Source of the DNA: Actinomycetes bacterium
Lineage (GTDB): Bacteria > Actinomycetota > Acidimicrobiia > Spongiisociales > JAHEDJ01
Direction: 5' to 3'
NCBI GenBank assembly: GCA_024641245.1
Contig: JAHEDK010000004.1
Span: 70,584 to 133,692, forward strand
DNA: 63,109 nucleotides
Shown in pieces: positions 9,132-16,907 of this stretch; position 1 is the first letter of the stretch; every line of letters begins with the position of its first letter. Both the position numbers and the translations under genes were made by a program. The notes beneath the pieces were generated by a model. It ran no database searches. It was not told the origin of the DNA and saw only the letters and a program-made list of their open reading frames with translations.

Positions 9132-9137
9132 AGGCTA
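9132..9137 (-). promoter_or_regulatory. -10-like TAGCCT for leaderless membrane-protein transcript
   Basis: TAGCCT (TANNNT type) with exactly six bases to the ATG at 9125. It lies in the 22-base gap after the zinc-ribbon gene, so it may be an internal promoter of this operon. Confidence 0.45.
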
Positions 9138-9147
9138 CCGGCCGCGC

Positions 9148-9324
9148 TCAGGAACGCGGCTTCCGAACGAGTTCGAGAACGTCGCGCAAATCGATCGATT
9201 CGCCGTCGCGATCCCACCACTTCTCATCGCATTTGTGGCATGAGAAAAAGTCCACTTCCGTTCCATCCGGAAGTTTCTGATGGATCTCGATCACTTCATC
9301 GACACCGCACCCGGGGCATTGCAC
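9148..9324 (-). CDS. Small zinc-ribbon protein (58 aa)
   Basis: A short gene. It begins with GTG 9324, nine bases after AAGGA and just after an in-frame TAA, which fixes the start. The product opens VQCPGCGVDEVIEIHQKL and has a second knuckle, SCHKCDEKWWD, so four cysteines form two CxxC pairs as in rubredoxin-like ribbons. The C-terminal half (GESIDLRDVLELVRKP) looks helical. It sits 22 bases before the large membrane protein and downstream of two other small cysteine proteins. No function can be assigned. Confidence 0.75.
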   Translation of the reverse strand: MQCPGCGVDEVIEIHQKLPDGTEVDFFSCHKCDEKWWDRDGESIDLRDVLELVRKPRS

Positions 9325-9381
9325 TCGTGGACGTCCTTACCTAGAACCGACCCTCAATGATAGCCACCTCCAACGTCAATC

Positions 9382-9651
9382 TCACCCTTCCTCGAGCAAC
9401 TTCCCGACATACCGGCTCCTCCGTCGACCATCTTCGCGCCAGTGGGCATACCAGTAGGGCCCGTGCGGGCAGCGGGTGCAGTTCGACTTGCCACAGCGGA
9501 CCTGCTGCTGCCGAAGTTTGACGTCAGCTTGTGTCCCGGGAGGCAACACCCCGGTCCGTTCGAGGTGAGCGGTTGCAAGGATCAGAAGGCGGCGAAGCTC
9601 ATGCTCGTCGAGCTCCCTAACCGCGTCGATGAGATCCCGGTCGAGCGCCAC
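9382..9651 (-). CDS. Small conserved protein with CGKxxCxxC...HGPYWY motif
   Basis: 89 residues from GTG 9651, six bases after the DUF3499 stop. A helical N-terminal half (LIDAVRELDEHELRRLLILA) precedes a cysteine-containing basic half: VRCGKSNCTRCPHGPYWYAHW, then REDGRRRSRYVGK. Short proteins ending in this HGPYWY...RSRYVGK block occur in many bacteria (DUF6788-type, named from memory) and have no settled function. The basic, tryptophan-rich tail could bind nucleic acid, but that is a guess. Confidence 0.7.
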   Translation of the reverse strand: MALDRDLIDAVRELDEHELRRLLILATAHLERTGVLPPGTQADVKLRQQQVRCGKSNCTRCPHGPYWYAHWREDGRRRSRYVGKLLEEG

Positions 9652-9657
9652 GACGCG

Positions 9658-9882
9658 TCAGGCAACCTCGAGCGGGGCAAACAACCGGGCAGCAGTCCGA
9701 CGATCGGTGAGCGTCCAGCCAAGTGGCGGCGTCATCCGATCCGAATGCTGGCCGCACATCAGGTATCCGGCACCGGGCTGAAAACCTTCGCGGATGTCGT
9801 CCAGCCAGATGGCCCGCTCCCCATAGTTGTAGGACATTATCGACGCTGCCGGCGTTCCACATCGTGCACACGATCCAATCAT
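9658..9882 (-). CDS. DUF3499-like small cysteine protein
   Basis: 74 residues from ATG 9882 (MIGSCARCGTPAAS). The pattern CxxC...SYNY...AIWLDD...YLMCGQHSDRMTPPLGW fits DUF3499, an actinobacterial family of unknown function (Rv3259 in M. tuberculosis). There it lies close to manB and the F420 gene fbiA, and here it lies between manB and cofD, which supports the assignment. The three cysteines and a histidine suggest one metal site. It probably leads the operon running down to gtrA. Confidence 0.72.
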   Translation of the reverse strand: MIGSCARCGTPAASIMSYNYGERAIWLDDIREGFQPGAGYLMCGQHSDRMTPPLGWTLTDRRTAARLFAPLEVA

Positions 9883-9923
9883 GCGGGCCAACCTAGGCGC
9901 TCGACGGCCCACCACCAAGGATT

Positions 9924-9960
9924 TCGTCTTACGCGCCGTGTCGCGCGTAAGACGATTTTG
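9924..9960. terminator. Hairpin with 12-bp stem and T-run, probably bidirectional terminator
   Basis: A perfect inverted repeat: TCGTCTTACGCG at 9924-9935 pairs with CGCGTAAGACGA at 9944-9955 around an 8-base loop. TTTT follows on the plus strand, and AAAT precedes it (ATTT on the minus strand). It separates the DUF5719 operon from the DUF3499 operon, both on the minus strand. Confidence 0.75.
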
Positions 9961-9968
9961 TCATTTCG

Positions 9969-10038
9969 GGCAATCGGCAAATGGCAATTGGCCACAGCGA
10001 GCCGACGGCTCGCAGCCTGTAGCCTATGGCTAGGGAAG
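9969..10038. repeat. Intergenic 7-bp-period array (GGCAATC / AGCC class)
   Basis: Ten heptads in register: GGCAATC, GGCAAAT, GGCAATT, GGCCACA, GCGAGCC, GACGGCT, CGCAGCC, TGTAGCC, TATGGCT, AGGGAAG. The two halves are partly self-complementary (GGCYA against TRGCC), so the array can fold. It runs through the TAG stop of the DUF5719 gene (10030-10032). Confidence 0.7.
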
Positions 10039-11340
10039 GGGGACGGGGGATAGGTAGGCCACTGCCGCTCCCCTGATCATGGCGGCTCCAACGGTGATCG
10101 GAGCGGTTGCTTCCACAAACACACCCGACGCGTCTGTCACGGGCAAAACGATCCGGTGAACCGAACCGGCCGCGACGGCGACCTTGCCTGAGCGGTCCGT
10201 ACCGTTCTCGTTCAGCGCCGCGTACGTCACAGTCACCTGCTCGGCGGATGTGTTGAGGATCCAGAGTTCGTGCTGGGCATCAGGAAGCGATCCGAGTCCT
10301 GGAATGAGCCACGACTCCGCCAGGGTGGGAGTCCCCGCCGTCACGGCGCGCGCTTGTTCGCTCTCCCCCACAATCACTCCGCCGAGCAGGCCATCGGCAC
10401 GCACTTGAAAACCTGATGGTTCCGTCAGGAGATCTCTGAGGCGAATTCGTACGTGTTTACCCGCCTCGACGGTCCCTCCGAGGAAATCCAGCTCAGATGT
10501 CTTCGTGCCGAACCGGTCGATCGAGTAGGTGACCGCAAGCGAGGTCGGGTTCGCCAAAACCAGGGAGGCATCGAGACCGCCGGTCGCAACGAGAGGGAAC
10601 TCCCACGTTTCCGCCCGGTCGACGCCGGTCCACAGCGCCTGATCCTCAGGACCGATCTGGAGAAAGGCCGGAATCACAACACCCTTCTCGACCTCGATGA
10701 TCGCCGAAAGCGACTCACGCAGCGGTAGCAACGCGGCAATGTCGAAGGTCCGCCAGCTGAGGGCGTTCACCGTGATTGCTTCGAGACTCGGTTCTGGTTC
10801 GAAGTCGGTCTCATTCGTCATCACGACGGTAACCCGGGCATCCTCCGGGAATGGATTGAAGAGCTGCAGTTCCAGCGTGTCTCCCGGTCGAGTTGAGCCA
10901 CCCGGAAGCATCCAGATCTTAGGCACAGACGACGCACACCCGGCTCCGGCCAGCATGCGATCGCCGTACGCAAGTACCCCAGCCGAGGCGTCGGCGGTGA
11001 ACTCGACGACCGATGGCATCTGCCCTTCAAACGGCAGCTCCCCGAGATCGAAGGTCACACCGGCCAGACCCTCGAGGTTGAGTTTCTGCGTGTCGCGAAT
11101 CTCGCCCGCCGAGGGAAAGGTGAGAGTCGCGGACGCGTCATCGGGAGCGAGCACGGCCAGCAATCCGGCGAGCGAACCCTCGGTAGATGCCCACGGGCAG
11201 AGGGCGAACGCATGGACTGATGGCTCAGTATCCGGCACGGTCGTGGTTACGGCTGGAATCACGACCACCTCCGGTTCCGGAAGTAGCATGGCGATCGTTA
11301 GCACGCCGCCCACCAGCAGCATCATGATGATTCGCTTCAT
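10030..11340 (-). CDS. DUF5719-like secreted or membrane-anchored protein
   Basis: 436 residues from ATG 11340, which overlaps the TGA of the large GT2 gene (ATGA). An N-terminal hydrophobic segment, MKRIIMMLLVGGVLTIAMLL, acts as signal or anchor. The rest is beta-rich with repeated patterns such as ELQLFNPFPEDARVTVV, LVLANPTSLAVTYSID and LWILNTSAEQVTVTY, suggesting tandem immunoglobulin-like folds outside the cell. Actinobacterial DUF5719 genes sit directly after a large GT2 membrane glycosyltransferase, as here, so a partner role in cell-wall glycan assembly is likely. Biochemical function unknown. The upstream open frame to 11505 is a shadow. Confidence 0.8.
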   Translation of the reverse strand: MKRIIMMLLVGGVLTIAMLLPEPEVVVIPAVTTTVPDTEPSVHAFALCPWASTEGSLAGLLAVLAPDDASATLTFPSAGEIRDTQKLNLEGLAGVTFDLGELPFEGQMPSVVEFTADASAGVLAYGDRMLAGAGCASSVPKIWMLPGGSTRPGDTLELQLFNPFPEDARVTVVMTNETDFEPEPSLEAITVNALSWRTFDIAALLPLRESLSAIIEVEKGVVIPAFLQIGPEDQALWTGVDRAETWEFPLVATGGLDASLVLANPTSLAVTYSIDRFGTKTSELDFLGGTVEAGKHVRIRLRDLLTEPSGFQVRADGLLGGVIVGESEQARAVTAGTPTLAESWLIPGLGSLPDAQHELWILNTSAEQVTVTYAALNENGTDRSGKVAVAAGSVHRIVLPVTDASGVFVEATAPITVGAAMIRGAAVAYLSPVPLP

Positions 11341-14150
11341 TGCCTCGCCCTCCGCCCGATGACTGCGAGTCCGCCGAGCACGATCAGCAGTACGGCGGCG
11401 ACCCAGGCATAGACCGTCTTCTCTCCGTTCGACTCGAACCAGGCACGGCCCTCCGATGCGGAGACGGTCGCCGCCCACCCCGTCGATGCCGGCTCGGGCC
11501 GCCACCCGGAATCGGCATTCATAGCGATGCGCACCCGTTCCTCTGAACGGGGGCCCTCAAATCCTCCGGTGGTTTGCACCCAGGCATCTCCGTCGATCTC
11601 CGCCGCAACCGGGCTCGGCACCAGATTTTCGTAGACCGCTTCGAATTCTGTGAGAGGCAGCGGCTTCATGTCGAGTTTCGAGGCGAAGGCCTCCTCGAAC
11701 GATGAGGGCTCTGTGAACACTACCCACCGGATGCCGAACGGTGCCAACTGTTCACCGGGGCGGAGCGATTCGATTCCGGTCAGTTCCCCCAACGTGTCCT
11801 GCAAGGCCAGGTCTCCTGCGAGGGCGGGATGCAGCCGTGCGTCGAGCATGGTCGGCTCCGGCGCCTGAAACAACTGGTACGAGATGTTCCCAGCAGTTCT
11901 CGCATCCCCCGGGAGGTTGTCCGGAGGGCCGATGATCAGGACGCGATCCGTGCCGTGCTCCGCCTGACGGGCCGTCGTGAACTCGAATGGCTCGGACAAC
12001 CGATCTGGCCCGAAGCCGAGAGCGCCGTCGGCGAGGACGAAGAAGAAGGTTCCTACCAGCGCGACACCGCCCACAACTCCCGGAACCACGCTCAATCGTC
12101 TCCATACACCATGGGAGCGGAGGCGGCGAAGTGAGTCGACGGCGGCCCCTGCCACAATCGCCAGTCCGACTGCGGCGGTGACAAGACCGGCAACCGACGG
12201 CTCGAAACCACCTCCGACATCAGCAGTCCGGGCCGCCGCTGCTCCTACGCCCGCCAGCAGGCCGCCCCACCCGGTGACGGCGGCCGTGCGTTGCGAACCC
12301 AGGAATAGCGGAACCAGCACCGCAACCAAAAAGGCTACGAAGACCCACGCCGGCGGCGTCCAGAAGTAGGGCCGACCGGCCTCAACCAAGAGCGTTGAAT
12401 CGATGAACACAATCCAGGGAGCAAGGACCGGAAGGGAAATGACGGTTGCCAATCCCGCCCGCGCCACCGCGGTCCAGTGCCGGTCGGTGCCGATCACCAA
12501 CCAGAGGATCGTGGCTGCCAGCGGCACAATCGAGGCAAGCGGGGCGAAGATGGCCAGGATGGCGATCGGAAGCGTATCGGCGGCAACACGCCCGAGTCGG
12601 GCAAGCCAGCCGCCCGGCCAGGGACGGAGGAACGAGGCGAGCGCGAACGGCAACGCCGCCAGTGCCGGAAGGCCGGGCCACAGGCCTGCGCCCGTCATTG
12701 CCAGGGTTGCCGGTCCACTGAAGGCAACCACGCCTGCGATGAAGCGCCCACCGGATCCCACACCGAGCAAGCGCATGAGGCGGGAGGTCCCTATGAAGGC
12801 GACGAAGGTTCCCCCAACGGTCAAGACCATCTCCGCCAAGCCCGCCCGACCGAACAACAGCAGCTGGACCGCGGCAGCCCCACCTACCGAAGGATGCAGC
12901 GGGCGAGCATTACCCAGCCCCGCCGGGTTCCAGCCTCCGGCATACATCTTGAGTGTTTCGAGTGCAGCATCAGGCAGATGCAGGGCATAGCCGGTGGCCG
13001 GCAGTCGTCCGATGATGATGGCCCGACCGGCCAATGCAACCAACGCCAGGCCGATCGCCCCGATGATGACTCCGGGCTGCTGCCATACCTGCCTTCCGCG
13101 TGCCATCAGTTCCGATAGCGTGGAAGCCCCTTCGCTCATAGCCGGACCGCGCACCGCCTCGGTCACATCATCACCGAGTTTCCGCAAGACCGACGAGCCG
13201 CGCACCTGATACCGAAACAGCTCCGCGTCGTCGACCTGACGGGAACGTTTCACAACCCTTCGTGCCGCAATGGTCGACGGAAGTCTCATCAAGTTCCACA
13301 CCCATGAGCGCACCGCGTCGACGAGCGAGAGGCGCGGCCCAATGACTATGCGAACGATCCCGTCGAGGAGGTCGAGGACGGCGCCGACGGGAATGAGCCA
13401 GATCAGTGTGAGCGCAGAGTAGACCTTGAGGGAGGATCGGATCCGACCGGCGCGGCTCTTCCATCGTGGGTCGTCAGCCCCACAGTTCGGATCGTGCAAG
13501 ACCTCTGAGGATGGTACAACGACCACCCGACCCCCGGCGGCGCGGGCCCGCTGCGCGAAATCGATTCCCGCCTCGAGCGGTGGAATCAGAGCATCCGGCC
13601 CGCCCAGTCCACGCAGGAGGTCACGACGAACGAGAACTGAAGCGCCCGGAATGAACGACACATCGCGAACGACGTCGTACTGTTCCTGATCGACCTCGCC
13701 GTCTTCCAAGCCTGTGTACGGCATCCCGAATACGTCCGTCGCACCTCCGACGGACTCGAGAACCTCAGGGTGCTCCGAGTTGAGCAGCTTCGATCCCGCA
13801 ACGGACGCGTCAACGCGAATCGACTCCGAGACCAGTGCCTGCAAAGCGTCCGGCCTCGGCCGCGCATCATCGTGAACCAACCAGATGTGGGTCGTCGCAC
13901 GGTCGAGGTCATCGAGCATGCCGCGCAGGTCCGCCGCCCAGCGCACGTCGCGATCGCCGGCCGCCGTTCGGGCGGTCTCTCCACCTCCGACGACGACGAC
14001 GCTGTGCGGTTCGTACACTTGTCGGTGGACGGCGTCGAGGACGGCGGCGAGCTGGTCACCGCGCCTGACGGAGATTGCCGCGACGATATTCGCTTGTTCG
14101 GTGGATGCGTCCCGGACGGGAGGACGCGGTAGAGCAGACATTGATGCCAT
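11337..14150 (-). CDS. GT2 glycosyltransferase with large C-terminal membrane domain
   Basis: About 937 residues from ATG 14150 (a second ATG at 14141 is equally possible); the longer open frame is antisense to cofD. Residues 1-250 are a family 2 transferase with WLVHDDARPRPDAL in the metal-binding position and VSFIPGASVLVRRDLL at the acceptor end. After a linker come about 12 hydrophobic segments (about 365-760), an extracytoplasmic part and a final helix (VAAVLLIVLGGLAVIG). It diverges from cofD with 51 bases between starts and couples to the DUF5719 gene. It probably builds a wall polymer; the sugar is unknown. Confidence 0.82.
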   Translation of the reverse strand: MASMSALPRPPVRDASTEQANIVAAISVRRGDQLAAVLDAVHRQVYEPHSVVVVGGGETARTAAGDRDVRWAADLRGMLDDLDRATTHIWLVHDDARPRPDALQALVSESIRVDASVAGSKLLNSEHPEVLESVGGATDVFGMPYTGLEDGEVDQEQYDVVRDVSFIPGASVLVRRDLLRGLGGPDALIPPLEAGIDFAQRARAAGGRVVVVPSSEVLHDPNCGADDPRWKSRAGRIRSSLKVYSALTLIWLIPVGAVLDLLDGIVRIVIGPRLSLVDAVRSWVWNLMRLPSTIAARRVVKRSRQVDDAELFRYQVRGSSVLRKLGDDVTEAVRGPAMSEGASTLSELMARGRQVWQQPGVIIGAIGLALVALAGRAIIIGRLPATGYALHLPDAALETLKMYAGGWNPAGLGNARPLHPSVGGAAAVQLLLFGRAGLAEMVLTVGGTFVAFIGTSRLMRLLGVGSGGRFIAGVVAFSGPATLAMTGAGLWPGLPALAALPFALASFLRPWPGGWLARLGRVAADTLPIAILAIFAPLASIVPLAATILWLVIGTDRHWTAVARAGLATVISLPVLAPWIVFIDSTLLVEAGRPYFWTPPAWVFVAFLVAVLVPLFLGSQRTAAVTGWGGLLAGVGAAAARTADVGGGFEPSVAGLVTAAVGLAIVAGAAVDSLRRLRSHGVWRRLSVVPGVVGGVALVGTFFFVLADGALGFGPDRLSEPFEFTTARQAEHGTDRVLIIGPPDNLPGDARTAGNISYQLFQAPEPTMLDARLHPALAGDLALQDTLGELTGIESLRPGEQLAPFGIRWVVFTEPSSFEEAFASKLDMKPLPLTEFEAVYENLVPSPVAAEIDGDAWVQTTGGFEGPRSEERVRIAMNADSGWRPEPASTGWAATVSASEGRAWFESNGEKTVYAWVAAVLLIVLGGLAVIGRRARQ

Positions 14151-14201
14151 TCTGGAGCGGACGGGCGCCGGCTGCAATGTCGGCGAGCAGAAAGGACGAG
14201 A

Positions 14202-15119
14202 ATGAGACTTGCAATGCTGTCCGGCGGGGTCGGGGGAGCCAGGCTCGCCAGAGGGATCGCAGCCCTCGACGGTGTCGATCTCACCGTCATTGTGAACGTC
14301 GGCGACGATGATGAGATCTACGGGCTGGCCATCTCGCCCGACCTCGATACGGTCACATACACGCTCGCCGGTATCGAAGGCCCCCATGGATGGGGCCTCG
14401 CCGATGACTCGTTTGCGGTCATCAATCATCTCGCCGACTTCGGCGTCGACACCCGGTTTCGTCTCGGCGACGGCGACCTCTCCACCAATCTCTACCGCAC
14501 GATCCGCCTGGGCGACGGCGCCAGTCTCAGCGACGTAACCCGGGAGATCGCCGCCGTGCTCGATCTGCCTGCCACTGTTCTCCCTGCTACCAACGACCGG
14601 CTTCGTACCGAGGTACTCACAGACGGCGGCCACTGGCAGTCCTTCCAGGATTATTTCGTCATGAGAGGCCACGAAGACGAGGTACTGGATCTCCGCTTTG
14701 CAGGCTCCGGCACGGCCACCCCGGCACCAGGCGTCGCCGAAGCCATCGCGAATGCCGACGCCGTCATCATCGGCCCGTCCAACCCCCCGCTTTCGATTTG
14801 GCCGATCTTGTCGGTTCCCGAAGTCGGGAGGCTCGTGAGCTCGGCCCGGCGGGTGGTGGCGGTGAGTCCGCTATTTGGAGGACGAGCCCTCAAAGGTCCG
14901 GCCGACCGCGTACTGGTTTCGCTCGGTTTTCCCCTTGGAAATCAGGGAGTGATCGCTGCCTACGATGGAACGATCAGCGACCTCGTCATCGACCAGTCAG
15001 ATGCCGCCGAACGAGGACGGCTGACGGACCACGGCGTAGGAGTGCACGTACGCAACACAAGGTTCCCGGATCTCAACTCGGCCAGGGAGTTCGCAGCCTG
15101 GATGGTGGAGCTCCTGTGA
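14202..15119 (+). CDS. cofD: 2-phospho-L-lactate transferase (coenzyme F420 synthesis)
   Basis: Transfers the phospho-lactate (or PEP-derived) moiety from the guanylyl donor to the deazaflavin Fo, giving F420-0 or dehydro-F420-0. 305 residues, the usual length. The N-terminal LAMLSGGVGGARLARGI is the diagnostic GGxGGA loop, followed by VNVGDDDEIYGL (substrate and metal aspartates) and PSNPPLSIWPIL. AAAGGACGAGA supplies a ribosome-binding site. cofE follows with a GTGA overlap. The mycobacterial equivalent is fbiA (Rv3261). Confidence 0.96.
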   Translation: MRLAMLSGGVGGARLARGIAALDGVDLTVIVNVGDDDEIYGLAISPDLDTVTYTLAGIEGPHGWGLADDSFAVINHLADFGVDTRFRLGDGDLSTNLYRTIRLGDGASLSDVTREIAAVLDLPATVLPATNDRLRTEVLTDGGHWQSFQDYFVMRGHEDEVLDLRFAGSGTATPAPGVAEAIANADAVIIGPSNPPLSIWPILSVPEVGRLVSSARRVVAVSPLFGGRALKGPADRVLVSLGFPLGNQGVIAAYDGTISDLVIDQSDAAERGRLTDHGVGVHVRNTRFPDLNSAREFAAWMVELL

Positions 15120-15817
15120 CTGTGCAACTCATTCCAGTCGAAGGCATCGGCGACATCGCTGCCGGGGACGACCTGGCATCGATCATCCTGAATGCCATCC
15201 GGGCCGGAGGCACGTTGCTAGAAGATGGAGACGTCCTCGTGGTGACTCACAAGGTCGTCTCGAAAGCCGAAGGAGCTGTCAAGACCGGCGTTGAGGCCGA
15301 CCGGGACTACCGGCGGATCGTCGAGCAAGAGGCCGTCTCGATTGTCCGGCGGCGCGGCGACCTGGTCATCGCCGAGACGAGGCATGGTTTTGTGTGCGCA
15401 AACGCCGGCGTGGATCGATCGAACGCGGTGGCAGGCACGGTTGTGCTGCTTCCGCGAGATCCCGATAGATCCGCTCACAAGCTCCGATCCAAACTAGAGC
15501 GGCAAACTGGAGCAACCCTCGGCGTCATCATCACGGACACGTTCGGACGGGCCTGGCGGCGCGGCGTCGTCGACTTCGCCATCGGGATCTCCGGAGTGCC
15601 TGCTCTCATCGACTACCGCGGCCGACCCGACATGTACGGAAGGGTGATGGAGGTGACTGAGGTCGGCGTCGCCGACGAAATCGCGGCAGCGGCCGACCTG
15701 GTAATGGGCAAGTCCGACGGCATACCGGTGGCGATCGTCAGGGGCCTCGACCTCCCGGCGCAAAACGGCCGCGCTTCTGATTTGGTGAGGCCACCGGAAG
15801 AGGATCTGTTCCGGTAG
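15116..15817 (+). CDS. cofE: Coenzyme F420-0:L-glutamate ligase, single-domain form
   Basis: GTP-dependent addition of gamma-linked glutamates to F420-0. GTG at 15116 overlaps the cofD stop; the longer open frame is a shadow of cofD. 233 residues cover the whole catalytic domain: VLVVTHKVVSKAEGAV, ITDTFGRAWRRGVVDFAIG (highly conserved) and YRGRPDMYGRVMEVTEV. The C-terminal FMN reductase domain of mycobacterial FbiB is absent, so a separate dehydro-F420 reductase would be needed if the PEP route is used. The gene ends just before a repeat array facing the convergent epimerase gene. Confidence 0.94.
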   Translation: MTVQLIPVEGIGDIAAGDDLASIILNAIRAGGTLLEDGDVLVVTHKVVSKAEGAVKTGVEADRDYRRIVEQEAVSIVRRRGDLVIAETRHGFVCANAGVDRSNAVAGTVVLLPRDPDRSAHKLRSKLERQTGATLGVIITDTFGRAWRRGVVDFAIGISGVPALIDYRGRPDMYGRVMEVTEVGVADEIAAAADLVMGKSDGIPVAIVRGLDLPAQNGRASDLVRPPEEDLFR

Positions 15818-15862
15818 CTTGCACAAGAGCCACCGAACCGTGACGGCCACTCAAAGTATTGC

Positions 15863-15971
15863 GGTTCTGGGTTCTGGGTTCTGAGTTGTAGGTTCTGAGC
15901 GTGGCCAGCCAGATGCAGAAGTACGGCAAGGCCGACACGTAGAACGTAGAACCCAAAACCTAGAACCTCTT
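15863..15971. repeat. Facing 7-bp-period arrays (GGTTCTG arm and ACCTAGA arm)
   Basis: Left arm 15863-15897: GGTTCTG three times, AGTTGTA, GGTTCTG. Right arm 15937-15971: ACGTAGA twice, ACCCAAA, ACCTAGA, ACCTCTT. The arms are largely reverse-complementary, so the transcript of either strand can form a long imperfect hairpin with a 39-base loop. It lies between convergent cofE and the epimerase gene, whose TAG stop (15960-15962) is inside the right arm. A terminator role is plausible. Confidence 0.75.
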
Positions 15972-16907
15972 CGCGAACCACTCCAGAGTCTTGGCGAGTC
16001 CCTCCTCGAGTGGCGTCCACGCCTTCCAGCCCAGGCTGCGTTCGGCGGCACCGGGATCGAGTACGGAGCGATCGATATCCCCCGGCCGGGGGTCGTTGAA
16101 ACGAGGACTCTTCCGGAAGCGAGCGAGGCGAGCAATAGAATCGTAGAGTTCGCCCACCGGAGTCTCGACACCGGAGCTGATGTTGAGGTTTCGCCCGCTA
16201 CCCCGGGAGGCGGCCCGGAGAAATGCGTCCGCCACATCGTCCACGAACACGAAATCCCGGGTGGCAGTTCCGTCCCCGAATATTGTCGGTTCCTTCCCGG
16301 CAGCTACGGCGGCGGCGAAGATCGCGACCACCCCTCCTTCACCGGACGCATCCTGACGCGGTCCGTAGACGTTCGACGGGGCCAGCACCACGAAGTCGAG
16401 GCCATGCTGGACGGAGAACACATGCGCGTAGTCCTCGATCGCCTTCTTGGCCGCGCCGTACGGGGAATCGGGGTGCCTCGCATATGTCTCTCTGGCGGGA
16501 AGCTTCACCGCGCTGCCGTAGGTCGCCGCAGAGCCGGCCAGCACAATCCGGTCGGCGCCGGATCGATGCGCGGCGGTGAGGACGTTGATGGTCCCGAGGA
16601 CGTTCACATCGGCATCCCGATGCGGCTCGAGCACCGAGACCGGCACAGAAACCTGAGCGGCCAGGTGATAAACCACGTGGGGGTGGAAATGCTCGGCGAC
16701 GCCGACGACGGACTCCTCGCGGATGTCGAGCGTGTGGAGCTTCACGCGTCCACGCCGACGGGAAGCACTGAGATGGTCGGCGTGGCCGCTGCTCAGATCA
16801 TCGACGACGAGGACCTCCCACCCTTCGTCGACCAACAGGTCAACGAGGTTCGATCCGATGAACCCTGCGCCACCCGTGACGAGTGCGCGGGCGGTTGGTT
16901 CGATCAC
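15960..16907 (-). CDS. NAD-dependent sugar epimerase/dehydratase (GalE-like)
   Basis: Extended short-chain dehydrogenase of 315 residues. GTG 16907 overlaps the Ugd stop (GTGA) and gives a normal N-terminus. The nucleotide-binding loop is VTGGAGFIGSN; the catalytic tyrosine and lysine are in SPYGAAKK; VFVDDVADAFLRA is the usual C-terminal block. It most resembles UDP-glucose/UDP-glucuronate 4-epimerases. Coupling to Ugd supports UDP-glucuronate as a possible substrate. Its 3' end runs into the heptad repeat arm. Confidence 0.85.
   Translation of the reverse strand: MIEPTARALVTGGAGFIGSNLVDLLVDEGWEVLVVDDLSSGHADHLSASRRRGRVKLHTLDIREESVVGVAEHFHPHVVYHLAAQVSVPVSVLEPHRDADVNVLGTINVLTAAHRSGADRIVLAGSAATYGSAVKLPARETYARHPDSPYGAAKKAIEDYAHVFSVQHGLDFVVLAPSNVYGPRQDASGEGGVVAIFAAAVAAGKEPTIFGDGTATRDFVFVDDVADAFLRAASRGSGRNLNISSGVETPVGELYDSIARLARFRKSPRFNDPRPGDIDRSVLDPGAAERSLGWKAWTPLEEGLAKTLEWFAKRF

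Noticed and set aside
12403-12990. Plus-strand open frame rich in Pro/Arg/Ala
   Set aside because: Shadow of the GT2 membrane region on the other strand; composition artefact.
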